From Pseudofulvibacter geojedonensis (GTDB lineage Bacteria; Bacteroidota; Bacteroidia; Flavobacteriales; Flavobacteriaceae), in the NCBI RefSeq assembly GCF_042675745.1, contig NZ_JBHTJM010000009.1, positions 434,001 to 498,000 on the forward strand: a stretch of DNA of 64,000 nucleotides, in the 5' to 3' direction. The position numbers and the translations under genes are program-made. The notes below the pieces were generated by a model that did not search any database, had not been told where the DNA came from, and saw only the letters and a program-made list of their open reading frames with translations. Below are positions 16,853-26,060 of this stretch, piece by piece; the first letter of the stretch is position 1, and each line of letters starts with the position of its first letter.

Positions 16853-17794
16853 ATGGGTATTTTATTGATTCCAATTCTTTTTTTCGGATTAATCTTACTG
16901 ATTGCATCCTTTTTCATTGTTAAACAACAAACGGCAGCTGTTATAGAACGTTTTGGTAAGTTTCATAGTATTCGTCAATCAGGTTTACATTTAAAGATTC
17001 CTTTAGTAGATAGAATTGCAGGACGTTTAAGTTTAAAAATTCAGCAATTAGACGTAATTGTAGAAACAAAGACAAAAGATGATGTATTTGTACGTTTAAA
17101 AGTATCTGTACAGTATAAAGTAATAAAAGATAAGGTATATGAAGCTTTTTATAAGTTAGATTATCCACACGATCAGATTACTTCTTATGTATTTGATGTT
17201 GTACGTGCAGAGGTACCTAAAATGAAATTAGATGATGTTTTCTTACGTAAAGATGATATTGCCATTGCAGTTAAGTCAGAATTAAATGATGCCATGATGG
17301 AATATGGTTACGATATTATTAAAACATTAGTTACCGATATTGATCCAGATGCTCAGGTAAAAGAAGCAATGAACCGCATTAATGCTGCTGAACGTGAAAA
17401 AGTTGCCGCTCAATACGAAGGAGATGCGCAACGTATTTTAATTGTAGAGAAAGCAAAAGCAGAAGCAGAAAGCAAGCGTTTACAAGGTCAGGGTATTGCA
17501 GATCAGCGTAGAGAAATTGCTCGCGGATTAGAGGAGTCTGTAGATGTATTAAATAATGTGGGTATTAATTCTCAAGAAGCATCTGCTTTAATAGTTGTTA
17601 CACAGCATTATGATACTTTACAATCTATAGGAGGAGAAACTAATAGTAACTTAATTTTATTACCAAATTCACCTCAAGCAGGAAGCCAGATGTTAAATGA
17701 TATGGTAGCTAGTTTTACAGCTAGTAATCAAATTGGAGAGGCAATGAAAAAGAATAACAAAACCAAAGGTAATAAAGGAGCAGATCTAGCTTAA
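16853..17794 (+). CDS. SPFH/stomatin-like membrane protein
   Basis: 313-aa protein with one N-terminal membrane helix (residues 2-23, GILLIPILFFGLILLIASFF) followed directly by an SPFH/Band 7 domain (TAAVIERFGKFHSIRQSGLHLKIPLVDR). A long charged coiled coil follows (about 180-230: AEREKVAAQYEGDAQRILIVEKAKAEAESKR). The C-terminal tail is basic. Proteins of this type (slipin/paraslipin group) oligomerise at the membrane and are linked to protease control or lipid microdomains. No NfeD partner gene is adjacent. It ends at the terminator at 17816. Confidence 0.9.
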   Translation: MGILLIPILFFGLILLIASFFIVKQQTAAVIERFGKFHSIRQSGLHLKIPLVDRIAGRLSLKIQQLDVIVETKTKDDVFVRLKVSVQYKVIKDKVYEAFYKLDYPHDQITSYVFDVVRAEVPKMKLDDVFLRKDDIAIAVKSELNDAMMEYGYDIIKTLVTDIDPDAQVKEAMNRINAAEREKVAAQYEGDAQRILIVEKAKAEAESKRLQGQGIADQRREIARGLEESVDVLNNVGINSQEASALIVVTQHYDTLQSIGGETNSNLILLPNSPQAGSQMLNDMVASFTASNQIGEAMKKNNKTKGNKGADLA

Positions 17795-17815
17795 AAACTA
17801 TTGAATAATATTTAG

Positions 17816-17846
17816 ATCCCGATGTGAATAGCATCGGGATTTTTTA
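17816..17846 (+). terminator. Terminator after the SPFH gene
   Basis: Stem ATCCCGATG (17816-17824) with CATCGGGAT (17832-17840), 7-nt loop, then six T. A related hairpin follows the next gene (19209-19242). Confidence 0.92.
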
Positions 17847-17860
17847 AATAACTAATCATC

Positions 17861-19180
17861 ATGAAAAAAATCATATTTATATTTTTAATAAGTAGTTTCT
17901 GCTTATTAACAGCTCAAGAAATTAATACAAAGAAATTAGATTCAATTTTTGATAGAGTAGCCGAACTAGATAAAGGAATGGCTAGTGTTTCTGTTTTTAA
18001 AGACGGAAAAGAAGTTTACCAAAAATCATATGGATTTGTAGATGTAAATAATCAAATAAAATCTAATGCTACTACTAAATACAAAATAGGTTCTATTTCT
18101 AAAACCTATACTTCAGTCTTAATACTAAAGGCTGTAGAAGAAGGTAAATTATCTTTAAATACAAAATTAGAAAAGTATTATCCTGAACTTCCTAATGCCG
18201 ATAAAATTACAATTAAACAACTGCTAAATCACTCTAGCGGATTGTTTAATTATACTAGTAAAGATGATTTTATGAGTTGGATTTTAGATGGAGTAACTAA
18301 GAAGGAATTACTTACAAAGTTTAAAGAAAACGGAACTGTTTTTGAACCAGGAGAAAAAAACGAATACTCTAATACCAATTATGTTTTATTAGCTTATATA
18401 CTAGAAAAGATTTATGATAAACCTTTTAAAGAAGTACTTTATAGTAAAGTATTAGCTAAGTTAAAGTTAAAAAATACCTATCATGAAGTAGAAACTAAAC
18501 CAGAAGATAATGAAGCTTTCTCATTTACTAAAGAGGGTAAAAAGTGGATAAAAGCTCCGGGTTGGAAAATGGAGAATGCTATAGGTGCAGGATCGTTAGT
18601 TGCTACGGCAACTGATGTTAATATTTTTATGGATGGATTATTTACCAACAATATAATTAATCAGGCTAGTTTAGAAGAAATGAAAACTATGACCAATGAT
18701 TTTGGTCTAGGTTTATTTAGCTATCCTTATGGTAATAAATGGTTATATGGTCATACAGGAGGTATAGAAGCTTTTACTTCTATGACTGGATATTTACCAG
18801 AAGAAAATTTAAGTTTTACTATATGTAGCAATGCTGTAGGTGTTGATAATAAAGATTTAGCAATAGCTATTTTAGCTAATTATTTTAATGATAATTACAT
18901 TATATCTAGTTTAGAACCAGAAACAAATTATTTACCAGAAAATATAACTCAATACGAAGGATTGTATAGTACAGAATCGTTTCCATTAAAGATAAAAATA
19001 TTTGTAAAAGGAGATGTTTTAATGGCGCAAGCAACAGGTCAAGGGGCTTTTCCTTTAACACCAGTAGAATTGCATAAATTCAAATTCGATGCAGCAGGAA
19101 TTAAATTTATATTTAATCCTAATGAAAAGATGTTAAGCTTTACTCAGATGGGTAATAGTTTTGATATGAAAAAGGAGTAA
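17861..19180 (+). CDS. Secreted serine hydrolase of the beta-lactamase (class C/PBP-like) family
   Basis: 439 aa with a cleavable signal peptide ending LLTAQ. The catalytic SxxK is S78-I-S-K81 and the YxN is Y169-S-N171, with HxG near the C-terminal side (GHTGGIEAFTS). A C-terminal extension (about 345-439) resembles the lipocalin-like DUF3471-type module often found on these proteins. Family members include D-aminopeptidases, esterases and beta-lactam-hydrolysing enzymes, so the substrate cannot be told. The gene lies between two related hairpin terminators. Three further members of the same family occur at 52659, 61193 and 63466. Confidence 0.88.
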   Translation: MKKIIFIFLISSFCLLTAQEINTKKLDSIFDRVAELDKGMASVSVFKDGKEVYQKSYGFVDVNNQIKSNATTKYKIGSISKTYTSVLILKAVEEGKLSLNTKLEKYYPELPNADKITIKQLLNHSSGLFNYTSKDDFMSWILDGVTKKELLTKFKENGTVFEPGEKNEYSNTNYVLLAYILEKIYDKPFKEVLYSKVLAKLKLKNTYHEVETKPEDNEAFSFTKEGKKWIKAPGWKMENAIGAGSLVATATDVNIFMDGLFTNNIINQASLEEMKTMTNDFGLGLFSYPYGNKWLYGHTGGIEAFTSMTGYLPEENLSFTICSNAVGVDNKDLAIAILANYFNDNYIISSLEPETNYLPENITQYEGLYSTESFPLKIKIFVKGDVLMAQATGQGAFPLTPVELHKFKFDAAGIKFIFNPNEKMLSFTQMGNSFDMKKE

Positions 19181-19208
19181 GTTATTTAATAAAGTAACTA
19201 TCAAATAA

Positions 19209-19242
19209 AATCCTAATGTATGAATAGCATTGGGATTTTTTT
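19209..19242 (+). terminator. Terminator after the serine hydrolase gene
   Basis: Stem AATCCTAATG (19209-19218) with CATTGGGATT (19228-19237), one G-U pair, then a T run. The loop carries the same GAATAG as the hairpin at 17816-17846. It overlaps the stop codon of the convergent AraC gene. Confidence 0.88.
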
Positions 19243-20128
19243 ATTGAATAGGAATATACATATCTACTCTGCATTTTTTTTCTGGGTGATCGTTAAAGTT
19301 ATTGTGATAGATTTCAAAGGGTTGTTTATCAGCTATTTTATGTTCGTTTACATTCATCCACATAAATAAGCTGGTCCAAGTTTTTTCAAATTCTTCTATA
19401 CCAATTTCAAAACTACCTACAATACATTTTTGAGGAGCTAAACTAATAACTTCAATATCGTTTTCAGACTCAATAGGATTGTCTACTAATAAACAAGCCT
19501 TCATTCGTACTTTATCAGCAGGTGTTACTTTAAAACTATCGTAGAAAATAGTTCCCATTTTAAAATTAGGATTAGCTAATAAACCTTTAGGTCCAGCCCA
19601 CCCCATAAGTTTAGGAAAAGCTGTTTGTAAATTTTGCGAACCAATAACAGTTAAGGTTGCAAAATGTAGTTCAGAAACTTGTTTTATTTCTATAGTAGAA
19701 TTCATATCTCTCCAGCGTATTAATTGTTCTAGGTTACGAAGATATTGTTCCTTATTATTATTTACTTGTCCAATCTTGCTATACTTATTCGGATTTTTTT
19801 TTCTGAATTCTGAAGGACTTACTGCATAGAATTTTTTAAATACTTTATTAAAAGCAGCTGCACTAGCAAAACCACATTGTAAATAAATTTCTGAAATAGA
19901 TAAATTTTGATTTCTAAATAATAAACCTGCAGCTTTTTCTATACGTTTCCTATTAATATATACTTGTAAAGGTTCATGAGCAATAACCTTAAATATTCTA
20001 TGAAAATGATAGGGAGAAAAATGAGCAATTCTTGATAGATCATTTAATGATAAATCATTTTCGAGATGATTATCTATATAAGTAAAAACATCATTAACTC
20101 GTTTAATATAAGAGTAAGTTATATTCAT
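19241..20128 (-). CDS. AraC-family regulator with GyrI-like ligand domain
   Basis: 295-aa cytoplasmic transcription factor. The N-terminal double helix-turn-helix AraC domain covers about residues 8-110 (LSLNDLSRIAHFSPYHFHRIFK, then LSISEIYLQCGFASAAAFNKVFKKFYAVSPSEFRK). The C-terminal half (about 135-295) is a GyrI-like/Rob-type small-molecule binding domain (EVISLAPQKCIVGSFEIGIEEFEKTW). Regulators of this layout sense hydrophobic or cationic compounds and often control efflux. No efflux gene is adjacent and the target is unknown. It is preceded by a terminator of the upstream DUF2490 gene, so it has its own promoter. Confidence 0.92.
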   Translation of the reverse strand: MNITYSYIKRVNDVFTYIDNHLENDLSLNDLSRIAHFSPYHFHRIFKVIAHEPLQVYINRKRIEKAAGLLFRNQNLSISEIYLQCGFASAAAFNKVFKKFYAVSPSEFRKKNPNKYSKIGQVNNNKEQYLRNLEQLIRWRDMNSTIEIKQVSELHFATLTVIGSQNLQTAFPKLMGWAGPKGLLANPNFKMGTIFYDSFKVTPADKVRMKACLLVDNPIESENDIEVISLAPQKCIVGSFEIGIEEFEKTWTSLFMWMNVNEHKIADKQPFEIYHNNFNDHPEKKCRVDMYIPIQ

Positions 20129-20140
20129 AGTTCAATTTAA

Positions 20141-20174
20141 AGAAAAACCCTGAAACTATTTTGTTTCAGGGTTA
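20141..20174 (-). terminator. Terminator of the DUF2490 gene
   Basis: Stem AACCCTGAAAC (20146-20156) with GTTTCAGGGTT (20163-20173), followed on the minus strand by a T run. It lies between the DUF2490 stop and the AraC start. Confidence 0.85.
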
Positions 20175-20256
20175 AATGTAATTGCATCAAAGCAAATTAA
20201 TTTGAGTAATATCTAGGATAGCTATTAATAACTAAACCTTGGCTATCGTTCTGCGA

Positions 20257-20955
20257 TTAAAAAGTATGATGTAAACTAACTTGTAATTGATTTTTATCCC
20301 AACTATTGGTAGACTGTCTCATTATACCTAATTGTACTTTTAATTTCTTTTTAAGTGCATAACCAAAAGCAACATAAAATCTATTTCTATCAAAAACTTC
20401 TACACGTTTACCATCTCCTATATCTCGTTGACCATTTATAAATAACTCATTATATAAAGCTAAGTAAATAGTTTTTTCAATGATTTCTTTATTGTTTAAA
20501 GGAATGTTTAAAAATAAATTATATCGGTATCGAGTTCTAAAATCTTGATCTTCTACAAAACGTTGTTCGTATCTAAAACGATGTTTGGCAAAAAAACGAC
20601 CTCCAAATTTATGAGGTAATAAGGCTTCTTGGTAGATTCTACTCTCTGTAGTAGTGTCATTACCATCTCCAAATTCTCCAGTTGTTATATGACCATATCC
20701 AAGAGTAAATTTACCATTAAAATTTTTAGGTTTATAAGTAAGTCCTCCACGTAATAATAATTGCTCTAAGTCACCTCCAACATTCCAATTACGATATTGA
20801 ACATCTCCTTGAACTCCCCATGGTCCTTCTTTAAAAGTAGTATCGAAAAAATACATATACCAAGCTCCTAGCTTGTTGTCATCTAACTGAGCTTTGGTAG
20901 TTTGTGGAGCTAAAAAGAAAACTCCTAAAACAATAATTAAAGTGATTTTTTTCAT
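20257..20955 (-). CDS. DUF2490 outer-membrane protein
   Basis: 232 aa with a signal peptide (cleavage after TKA). The mature start GAWYMYFFDTTFKEGPWGVQGDVQYRNW and the end VQLGIMRQSTNSWDKNQLQVSLHHTF match the DUF2490 family of beta-barrel proteins of Bacteroidota. Alternating strands with Tyr/Arg/Phe-rich barrels (RFRYEQRFVEDQDFRTRYRYNLFLNIPL) are visible. The function is unknown. A TATCTTTG element 17 nt upstream is a probable promoter. Terminators bracket it on both sides, so it is monocistronic. Confidence 0.82.
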   Translation of the reverse strand: MKKITLIIVLGVFFLAPQTTKAQLDDNKLGAWYMYFFDTTFKEGPWGVQGDVQYRNWNVGGDLEQLLLRGGLTYKPKNFNGKFTLGYGHITTGEFGDGNDTTTESRIYQEALLPHKFGGRFFAKHRFRYEQRFVEDQDFRTRYRYNLFLNIPLNNKEIIEKTIYLALYNELFINGQRDIGDGKRVEVFDRNRFYVAFGYALKKKLKVQLGIMRQSTNSWDKNQLQVSLHHTF

Positions 20956-20972
20956 GAAATGATTTTTTTTGG

Positions 20973-20980
20973 CAAAGATA
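20973..20980 (-). promoter_or_regulatory. -7 promoter element of the DUF2490 gene
   Basis: TATCTTTG on the minus strand, 17 nt before the ATG at 20955, fits TAnnTTTG. No clear -33 element. Confidence 0.5.
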
Positions 20981-20996
20981 TTATTTTAGTAAAAAA

Positions 20997-21029
20997 TTAA
21001 AGCCCGAAATTTACTATTTCGGGCTTTAA
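20997..21029 (-). terminator. Terminator of the S9 peptidase gene
   Basis: 14-bp perfect stem (20997-21010 with 21016-21029) with AGCCCGAAAT/ATTTCGGGCT and a 5-nt loop, just past the S9 peptidase stop. A T tract follows on the minus strand. Confidence 0.88.
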
Positions 21030-21032
21030 TTT

Positions 21033-23483
21033 TTATTTATTTTTAAGGTATTTATCAAACCATTTTATTTGTTCCCAAACAACATGTTCTATAGATTCTT
21101 TGGCCCTATAGCCATGATCTTCAAATGGTAATAAAACTAGTCTTGCATTACCTCCAGAGCCTCGTACAGCTTCATAAAATACTTCTGATTGCGCTGTTAA
21201 AGTTCCTGGATTAGCATCATCATCACCATGAATAATTAAAATAGGCTCATTTACTTTGTCTGCAAAAAATGTAGGAGATAGGTTTATGTATGCTTCTCTA
21301 GCTTCAAAAAGAGATCTTCTCTCACTTTGGAAACCAAATGGTTGGTTGGTTTTATTGTACGAGCCACTTCTAGCTATACCAGCAGCAAATAAATCGGTAT
21401 GAGCTAATAAGTTTGCTACCATTAATCCTCCATGGCTATGACCAATAATACCTATTCTGTCTGGATCTGCTATTCCTATTTCTATAGCTTTATTAACAGC
21501 AGCTTCAGCATCATCTACTAATTGTTCAACAAAAGTATCGTAAACAGTTTCTGGGTCACCAATCATAGGCATTGCCGTTTGGTCTAATATGGCATAACCT
21601 TTTAATAAAAAGTAAAGATGAGAAGCTCCATAAACTCTCATAAAACGTTTAGAAGAACCTCTAACTTGTCCAGCAGTTTTAGCTCCAGAATATTCTCTAG
21701 GATAAGCATATACTACAGTAGGTAATTTAGTTCCTTCTTTATAACCTGGAGGTAATAATAACTGAAAACTAAGAGGTACACCATCTTTGCGTTTATAAGT
21801 AACAATGCGTTTAGTTATTTTTCTTAATTCCGGACTAGGATCTTTAAAATTAGTAATAGGTTTAATAGTTAAAGCTCTTTCAGGTTCTCCTTTGATTGCT
21901 TTTTTCTTTTTACCAATTTTTGCTAAGTAATAATTAGGTACACTACTAGAAGATTCAGATCTAAATATAAACTCATTATTGTTATCTGTAAACCCAGTAA
22001 AGAATTCATATTTTTCAGGATCACATCTAAAAATACGTTCTGATTTACCAGTCTTAATATTTCTTAAATCTAAGAAAGGTCTATTTCCTTTTTTAGAACC
22101 ACCTTCTCCTCTAAAATAAATAGCATTGTTTCTAGTTTTAAATACATATTTACCTTTATCGTTGTTTTTAAATATTGGGAAACCAGGATTGTTATAGGTG
22201 TCACTTTCATTAAATTCAAACCATAATTTGGCTTTTTTGGTATTAACATCTAATAAAGAAATGTAACGTTTTCTTTCTTTACGTTTTCTTTCAAAAATCA
22301 TAGCTACACCGTTTTCTTCTCCCCATAATACTTGGTTGTATAAAATTCTATTTTTAGCCTTATATACTTCTTCTGGTTTATCAGAAAATGGAGCCTGTAA
22401 TCTTACTATTTTATCCCTAAAAGAGGCTTCCTTTACTGGATTACCTTCGTCTAGCGCTTCAACCCAGTATAATGTATTGTCTTTTATTGGGCACCACATT
22501 ACAGTTCTTGGTCCTTTAGCTACGCCATGCACAGGTACTTGATTAGCAACAGGTAGAGAAGCTATATTGGTTATAAACTTTCCGTTTTTATCCCAAACCT
22601 CAATATCTTTAGCAAATCGCCAATACGCCACATCATGTGGCCAAGGTCCTTTAAGTTTACTAACTAAAATATAATTTCCATCAGGAGAATAACTAACGGT
22701 ATTATAATAATCTGGTTGACCAATAGTGGTTAGTTGATTGGTTTTAGGACTATAAACTACTAACTCTGAAATAGTGTAATAAGAGAATAATTCATCGTCA
22801 TAATTCGTCTTTAGTAAATTTCTAGATTCGTAAGTAGATCTTGCTTTGGCCCCTTTATCTTGTAAAATTATAGGCCCAGTAGGCATTTTAGATTCTGTAG
22901 GAGCTGCACCTCTATTAGGTATTTTTCTAATTAAAAGATTTTCTTGATCTGGTAACCAAGAAACACCAGATCCTAGTAAAGGATTAATGGTTACATTTTC
23001 AACTTTTTTAAGAGCCCCATCTATATTATATAACCAAAGCTCTATTCTATCTTCAAAACCGACAGATAAAGCAGCTTTTTTACCATTAGTGGTCCAAGAA
23101 GTACTTAATAATTCAGCTCCCTCTGGTAAGTTAATCTTTTCAGTAGTTTTTTGCTTTATGCTAAGGATTCTTGGGTTAACTCCTCCATGTCTTCCATGAG
23201 TATAATTATTTTGAGGATTAACCCTTAAACCAGCTAATTTATGCATTGTAGATCCTAATTCTGCTAAATCTGGATAGATAATAGGATCTGACAATAGCAT
23301 ATGTGTTCCGGTAGGGGAAATAGATGATTGTGGCAACTTAGGAGCATGAATAATTTTTAAAATGTCTTCATCTGGTTTTTGCCATTTTTTAGACTCATCG
23401 TTGGTTTGAGAAAAGCCTATAAAACTTTGCATTAATACTAAACCTAAAGTAATGAGTTTAGCATCTTTAAATGTTTTTGTCAT
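21033..23483 (-). CDS. Secreted S9-family prolyl oligopeptidase-type peptidase
   Basis: 816 aa with an N-terminal signal peptide (LGLVLMQSFIGFSQ). The first 560 residues form a beta-propeller-like region. The C-terminal alpha/beta-hydrolase domain covers about 590-816. The catalytic triad is readable as Ser683 in GHSHGG, Asp756 in HGDDDAN and His790 in EDHGY. Closest known type is the glutamyl-endopeptidase-like S9 group (WD40-like N-terminus plus GHSHGG), probably periplasmic. Such enzymes trim peptides of limited length because the propeller guards the active site. It is probably monocistronic: a terminator lies at each end. Confidence 0.92.
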   Translation of the reverse strand: MTKTFKDAKLITLGLVLMQSFIGFSQTNDESKKWQKPDEDILKIIHAPKLPQSSISPTGTHMLLSDPIIYPDLAELGSTMHKLAGLRVNPQNNYTHGRHGGVNPRILSIKQKTTEKINLPEGAELLSTSWTTNGKKAALSVGFEDRIELWLYNIDGALKKVENVTINPLLGSGVSWLPDQENLLIRKIPNRGAAPTESKMPTGPIILQDKGAKARSTYESRNLLKTNYDDELFSYYTISELVVYSPKTNQLTTIGQPDYYNTVSYSPDGNYILVSKLKGPWPHDVAYWRFAKDIEVWDKNGKFITNIASLPVANQVPVHGVAKGPRTVMWCPIKDNTLYWVEALDEGNPVKEASFRDKIVRLQAPFSDKPEEVYKAKNRILYNQVLWGEENGVAMIFERKRKERKRYISLLDVNTKKAKLWFEFNESDTYNNPGFPIFKNNDKGKYVFKTRNNAIYFRGEGGSKKGNRPFLDLRNIKTGKSERIFRCDPEKYEFFTGFTDNNNEFIFRSESSSSVPNYYLAKIGKKKKAIKGEPERALTIKPITNFKDPSPELRKITKRIVTYKRKDGVPLSFQLLLPPGYKEGTKLPTVVYAYPREYSGAKTAGQVRGSSKRFMRVYGASHLYFLLKGYAILDQTAMPMIGDPETVYDTFVEQLVDDAEAAVNKAIEIGIADPDRIGIIGHSHGGLMVANLLAHTDLFAAGIARSGSYNKTNQPFGFQSERRSLFEAREAYINLSPTFFADKVNEPILIIHGDDDANPGTLTAQSEVFYEAVRGSGGNARLVLLPFEDHGYRAKESIEHVVWEQIKWFDKYLKNK

Positions 23484-23545
23484 GATGATTTACTATGTGT
23501 TTCAGAATATAAAAGTAGGTATTATCTGAAATATTGTAAAATAAA

Positions 23546-23571
23546 AAAGCTCCTAAATTTAGGAGCTTTAT
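23546..23571 (-). terminator. Terminator of glnS
   Basis: 24-bp palindrome (23546-23569) with AGCTCCT/AGGAGCT, flanked by A6 on the left, which is the T run on the minus strand. It lies right after the glnS stop. Confidence 0.85.
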
Positions 23572-23591
23572 ATATAATTTAGAGAAAAAAA

Positions 23592-25682
23592 TTAAATGGT
23601 TTTTGCCTCATCTTTTAGTAACTCGTTGGTATCAGATAAACCAGCATCAATAAAATTATTGATGGCTTCGTTACGTTCTTGTCCATTTTTTATTAAAATA
23701 CCTAAAGTAATCATAGCAGCAATTCTAGTACCTACTTTTTTAACAGGCGTATCAAATAAAGGTTCTAAATCTTCATAAGATACATCTTCTGCATATTTTA
23801 AAATTTTTGCCTTAGCAGCATCTAATTTTGAACCTGAAAGATTCGCATATTTTTTTCCTAATTTTTTAATCTCATTAATGGGGTTTTTTTGATCTTGTTG
23901 AGGTTGAGGTCTTCCTCCTCCGGTATTTTGTTTAGGGGTATTATTATTTTTAGGCTTTTGTTTAGCCCAAGAATCTTTTAACCCAACCGTTTTATTAAAG
24001 ATCAAATTACTTTCAGTAGCATCAGTATCTAAAGTAAAATATCCTAAACGTTGAAATTGAAACTTATCTCCTTGTTTTGCTTCTTGTAAAAATGGCTCTA
24101 CATAAGCTTCTTTAATGATATTTAAAGAATTTGGATTTATAAAATCCATAAAACTTTTGTCTTTATGACTATCTGGAGCTTCATCTAAAAACAACCTGTC
24201 GTAAGCTCTTACTTCTGCTTTTACTGCATGTTTAACAGATACCCAATGAAGTGTTCCTTTAACTCTACGTGTACTAGCTTCTGTACCAGAACCAGAACGA
24301 GAATCTAAATCTGCTGTACAATGAATTTCTGTAATATTTCCTTCAGTATCTTTTACAACGGATTCTCCTTTTATGATATATGCATTTTTTAAACGTACCT
24401 CTTTACCTAACGTCAATCTAAAATATTTACTTCCGGCATCTTCTTTAAAATCTTCACGCTCTATATATAACTCTTTTGAAAAAGGAATTTCGTGCGTTCC
24501 AGAATTTGGATCTTCTGGATTGTTATCAGCAACTAAAATTTCTTCTTTTCCATCAGGATAATTAGTGATAACTAGTTTGACCGGATTTAAAACACCCATC
24601 ACTCTGGTGGCAGTTTTGTTTAAATCTTCTCGAATGCAATATTCTAATAAAGAAACATCAGTAACACTATCACGCTTAGAGATACCAGATACTTCACTAA
24701 ATTTTCTAATAGCTTCGGCAGTATATCCTCTACGACGTAAACCAGAAATGGTAGGCATACGTGGGTCATCCCATCCAGAAACGGTGTTACTTTCTACCAA
24801 TTGTAATAATTTACGTTTACTCATAATGGTATAACTTAAATTACGTCTGGCAAACTCTCGTTGTTTAGGACGTAACTCAAGCTTACTAGTAAACTCAGAT
24901 CTACCAGGAACAGTAGGTAACTTATCTTTAGCATCATTATATAATTGATCTAAAAACCAATCGTATAATTCTCTATGTGGTTTAAACTCTAATGTACAAA
25001 TAGAGTGAGAAATTTGCTCTACATAATCAGATTCCCCATGTGCCCAATCGTACATTGGGTAAATACACCAGTCTGAACCAGTTCTATGATGATCTTTTTT
25101 TAGGATTCTATAAATAATAGGATCGCGCATTAGCATGTTGGGAGAAGCCATATCTATTTTAGCACGCAGCACATAAGTACCTTCTTCAAACTCTCCGTTT
25201 TTCATTTTTTCAAAGAGGTCTAAATTCTCTTCTACTGTTTGGTTTCTATGCGGACTTGCTACTCCAGGAACTTCATGATTACCTTTTTGCTCTGCCATTA
25301 CCTCAGCAGATTGTCCGTCTACATATGCTTTTCCTTTTTTAATTAATAGAATAGCCCAATCATACAATTGTTGAAAATAGTCTGAAGAATAACATTCGTT
25401 AGCCCATTCAAATCCTAACCAAGCTACATCACGTTTAATAGCATCTACATATTCTTGTTCTTCTTTGGCCGGATTGGTATCATCAAAACGAAGGTTTACC
25501 GGTGCGTTATAGCTTTTACCCAAACCAAAATTTAAGCAAATAGCTGCAGCATGACCAATATGTAAATATCCGTTAGGTTCTGGCGGAAAACGAAAACGTA
25601 ATTTATCTGTCGATAAGCCATTGGCTAAATCGTCTTCTACAATTTGTTCAATAAAATTAAGTGATTTGTTTTCTTCTGACAT
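23592..25682 (-). CDS. glnS: Glutamine--tRNA ligase with C-terminal YqeY-like domain
   Basis: 696-aa class I synthetase that charges tRNA-Gln. The HIGH-type motif is PPEPNGYLHIGHA (33-45) and the KMSKS-type motif is IMSKRK (286-291). Typical GlnRS blocks include RFDDTNPAKEEQEYVDAI and YDWAHGESDYVE. The beta-barrel anticodon-binding domains follow to about 560. A Lys/Gln/Asn-rich linker (about 570-610) leads to a helical C-terminal YqeY/GatB-like domain (about 610-696), a tRNA-binding tail seen as a fusion in Bacteroidota. A TAATTTTG promoter element lies 18 nt upstream. Confidence 0.97.
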   Translation of the reverse strand: MSEENKSLNFIEQIVEDDLANGLSTDKLRFRFPPEPNGYLHIGHAAAICLNFGLGKSYNAPVNLRFDDTNPAKEEQEYVDAIKRDVAWLGFEWANECYSSDYFQQLYDWAILLIKKGKAYVDGQSAEVMAEQKGNHEVPGVASPHRNQTVEENLDLFEKMKNGEFEEGTYVLRAKIDMASPNMLMRDPIIYRILKKDHHRTGSDWCIYPMYDWAHGESDYVEQISHSICTLEFKPHRELYDWFLDQLYNDAKDKLPTVPGRSEFTSKLELRPKQREFARRNLSYTIMSKRKLLQLVESNTVSGWDDPRMPTISGLRRRGYTAEAIRKFSEVSGISKRDSVTDVSLLEYCIREDLNKTATRVMGVLNPVKLVITNYPDGKEEILVADNNPEDPNSGTHEIPFSKELYIEREDFKEDAGSKYFRLTLGKEVRLKNAYIIKGESVVKDTEGNITEIHCTADLDSRSGSGTEASTRRVKGTLHWVSVKHAVKAEVRAYDRLFLDEAPDSHKDKSFMDFINPNSLNIIKEAYVEPFLQEAKQGDKFQFQRLGYFTLDTDATESNLIFNKTVGLKDSWAKQKPKNNNTPKQNTGGGRPQPQQDQKNPINEIKKLGKKYANLSGSKLDAAKAKILKYAEDVSYEDLEPLFDTPVKKVGTRIAAMITLGILIKNGQERNEAINNFIDAGLSDTNELLKDEAKTI

Positions 25683-25700
25683 GTTGAAAAATTTGAGTCA

Positions 25701-25708
25701 CAAAATTA
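25701..25708 (-). promoter_or_regulatory. -7 promoter element of glnS
   Basis: TAATTTTG on the minus strand, 18 nt before the glnS ATG, fits TAnnTTTG. No -33 TTG found. Confidence 0.45.
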
Positions 25709-25765
25709 CCAAAAAAGCCTTAGAAAATAATTACTTTTTTTTTAAGTTTAAATTTAAGTAATGTA

Positions 25766-25796
25766 TTGATTTTCAGTTAAATAATTATTAACTTTG
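25766..25796 (+). promoter_or_regulatory. Complete Bacteroidota-type promoter of the 66-aa ORF
   Basis: TTG at 25766-25768, a 20-nt spacer, and TAACTTTG at 25789-25796, a full match to TTG-N17-23-TAnnTTTG. The downstream ATG is at 25847. It is one of only two promoters here with both elements at the right spacing. Confidence 0.7.
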
Positions 25797-25846
25797 ATAG
25801 GAAGCCTTAAATATTACGACTAACTAATCATTAAAATATTGAAGTT

Positions 25847-26047
25847 ATGAAAAACAAAATTAGAACGGTCTTTAAAAAAATGACCTCTCCGAATGAATGG
25901 GGTAGGCAAGAATATGAAGGAAAATCATTACCAAATACAAGAAATCAACGTTTAGATAAAAGCAGGCCTAATGGTTTAGATAAAATGGCTTTTGTACAGC
26001 GTATAATGACTAAATATGTAACAGGTTATCCTAAAGGAAGTATATAA
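25847..26047 (+). CDS. Small basic hypothetical protein, 66 aa
   Basis: I do not recognise this 66-aa protein. It is hydrophilic and strongly basic (MKNKIRTVFKKMTSPNEWGRQEYEGKS at the start, LDKSRPNGLDKMAFVQRIMTKYV later), without a signal peptide or membrane segment. A full promoter lies 50 nt upstream and a hairpin region follows the stop, so a dedicated transcript is likely. It sits alone between divergent glnS and the convergent protease gene. Conserved aromatic and Gly/Pro positions look protein-like, not random. A small nucleic-acid or membrane-surface binding protein is possible, but this is only inferred from charge. Confidence 0.6.
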   Translation: MKNKIRTVFKKMTSPNEWGRQEYEGKSLPNTRNQRLDKSRPNGLDKMAFVQRIMTKYVTGYPKGSI

Positions 26048-26060
26048 TTTATTTTATAGA

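Noticed and set aside
16941..17168. Minus-strand ORF inside the SPFH gene
   Set aside because: Antisense shadow of the SPFH domain, Leu-rich without structure.
22336..23199. Plus-strand ORFs within the S9 peptidase gene
   Set aside because: Antisense to a gene with an intact catalytic triad.
23596..24834. Plus-strand ORFs within glnS
   Set aside because: Antisense to intact glnS.
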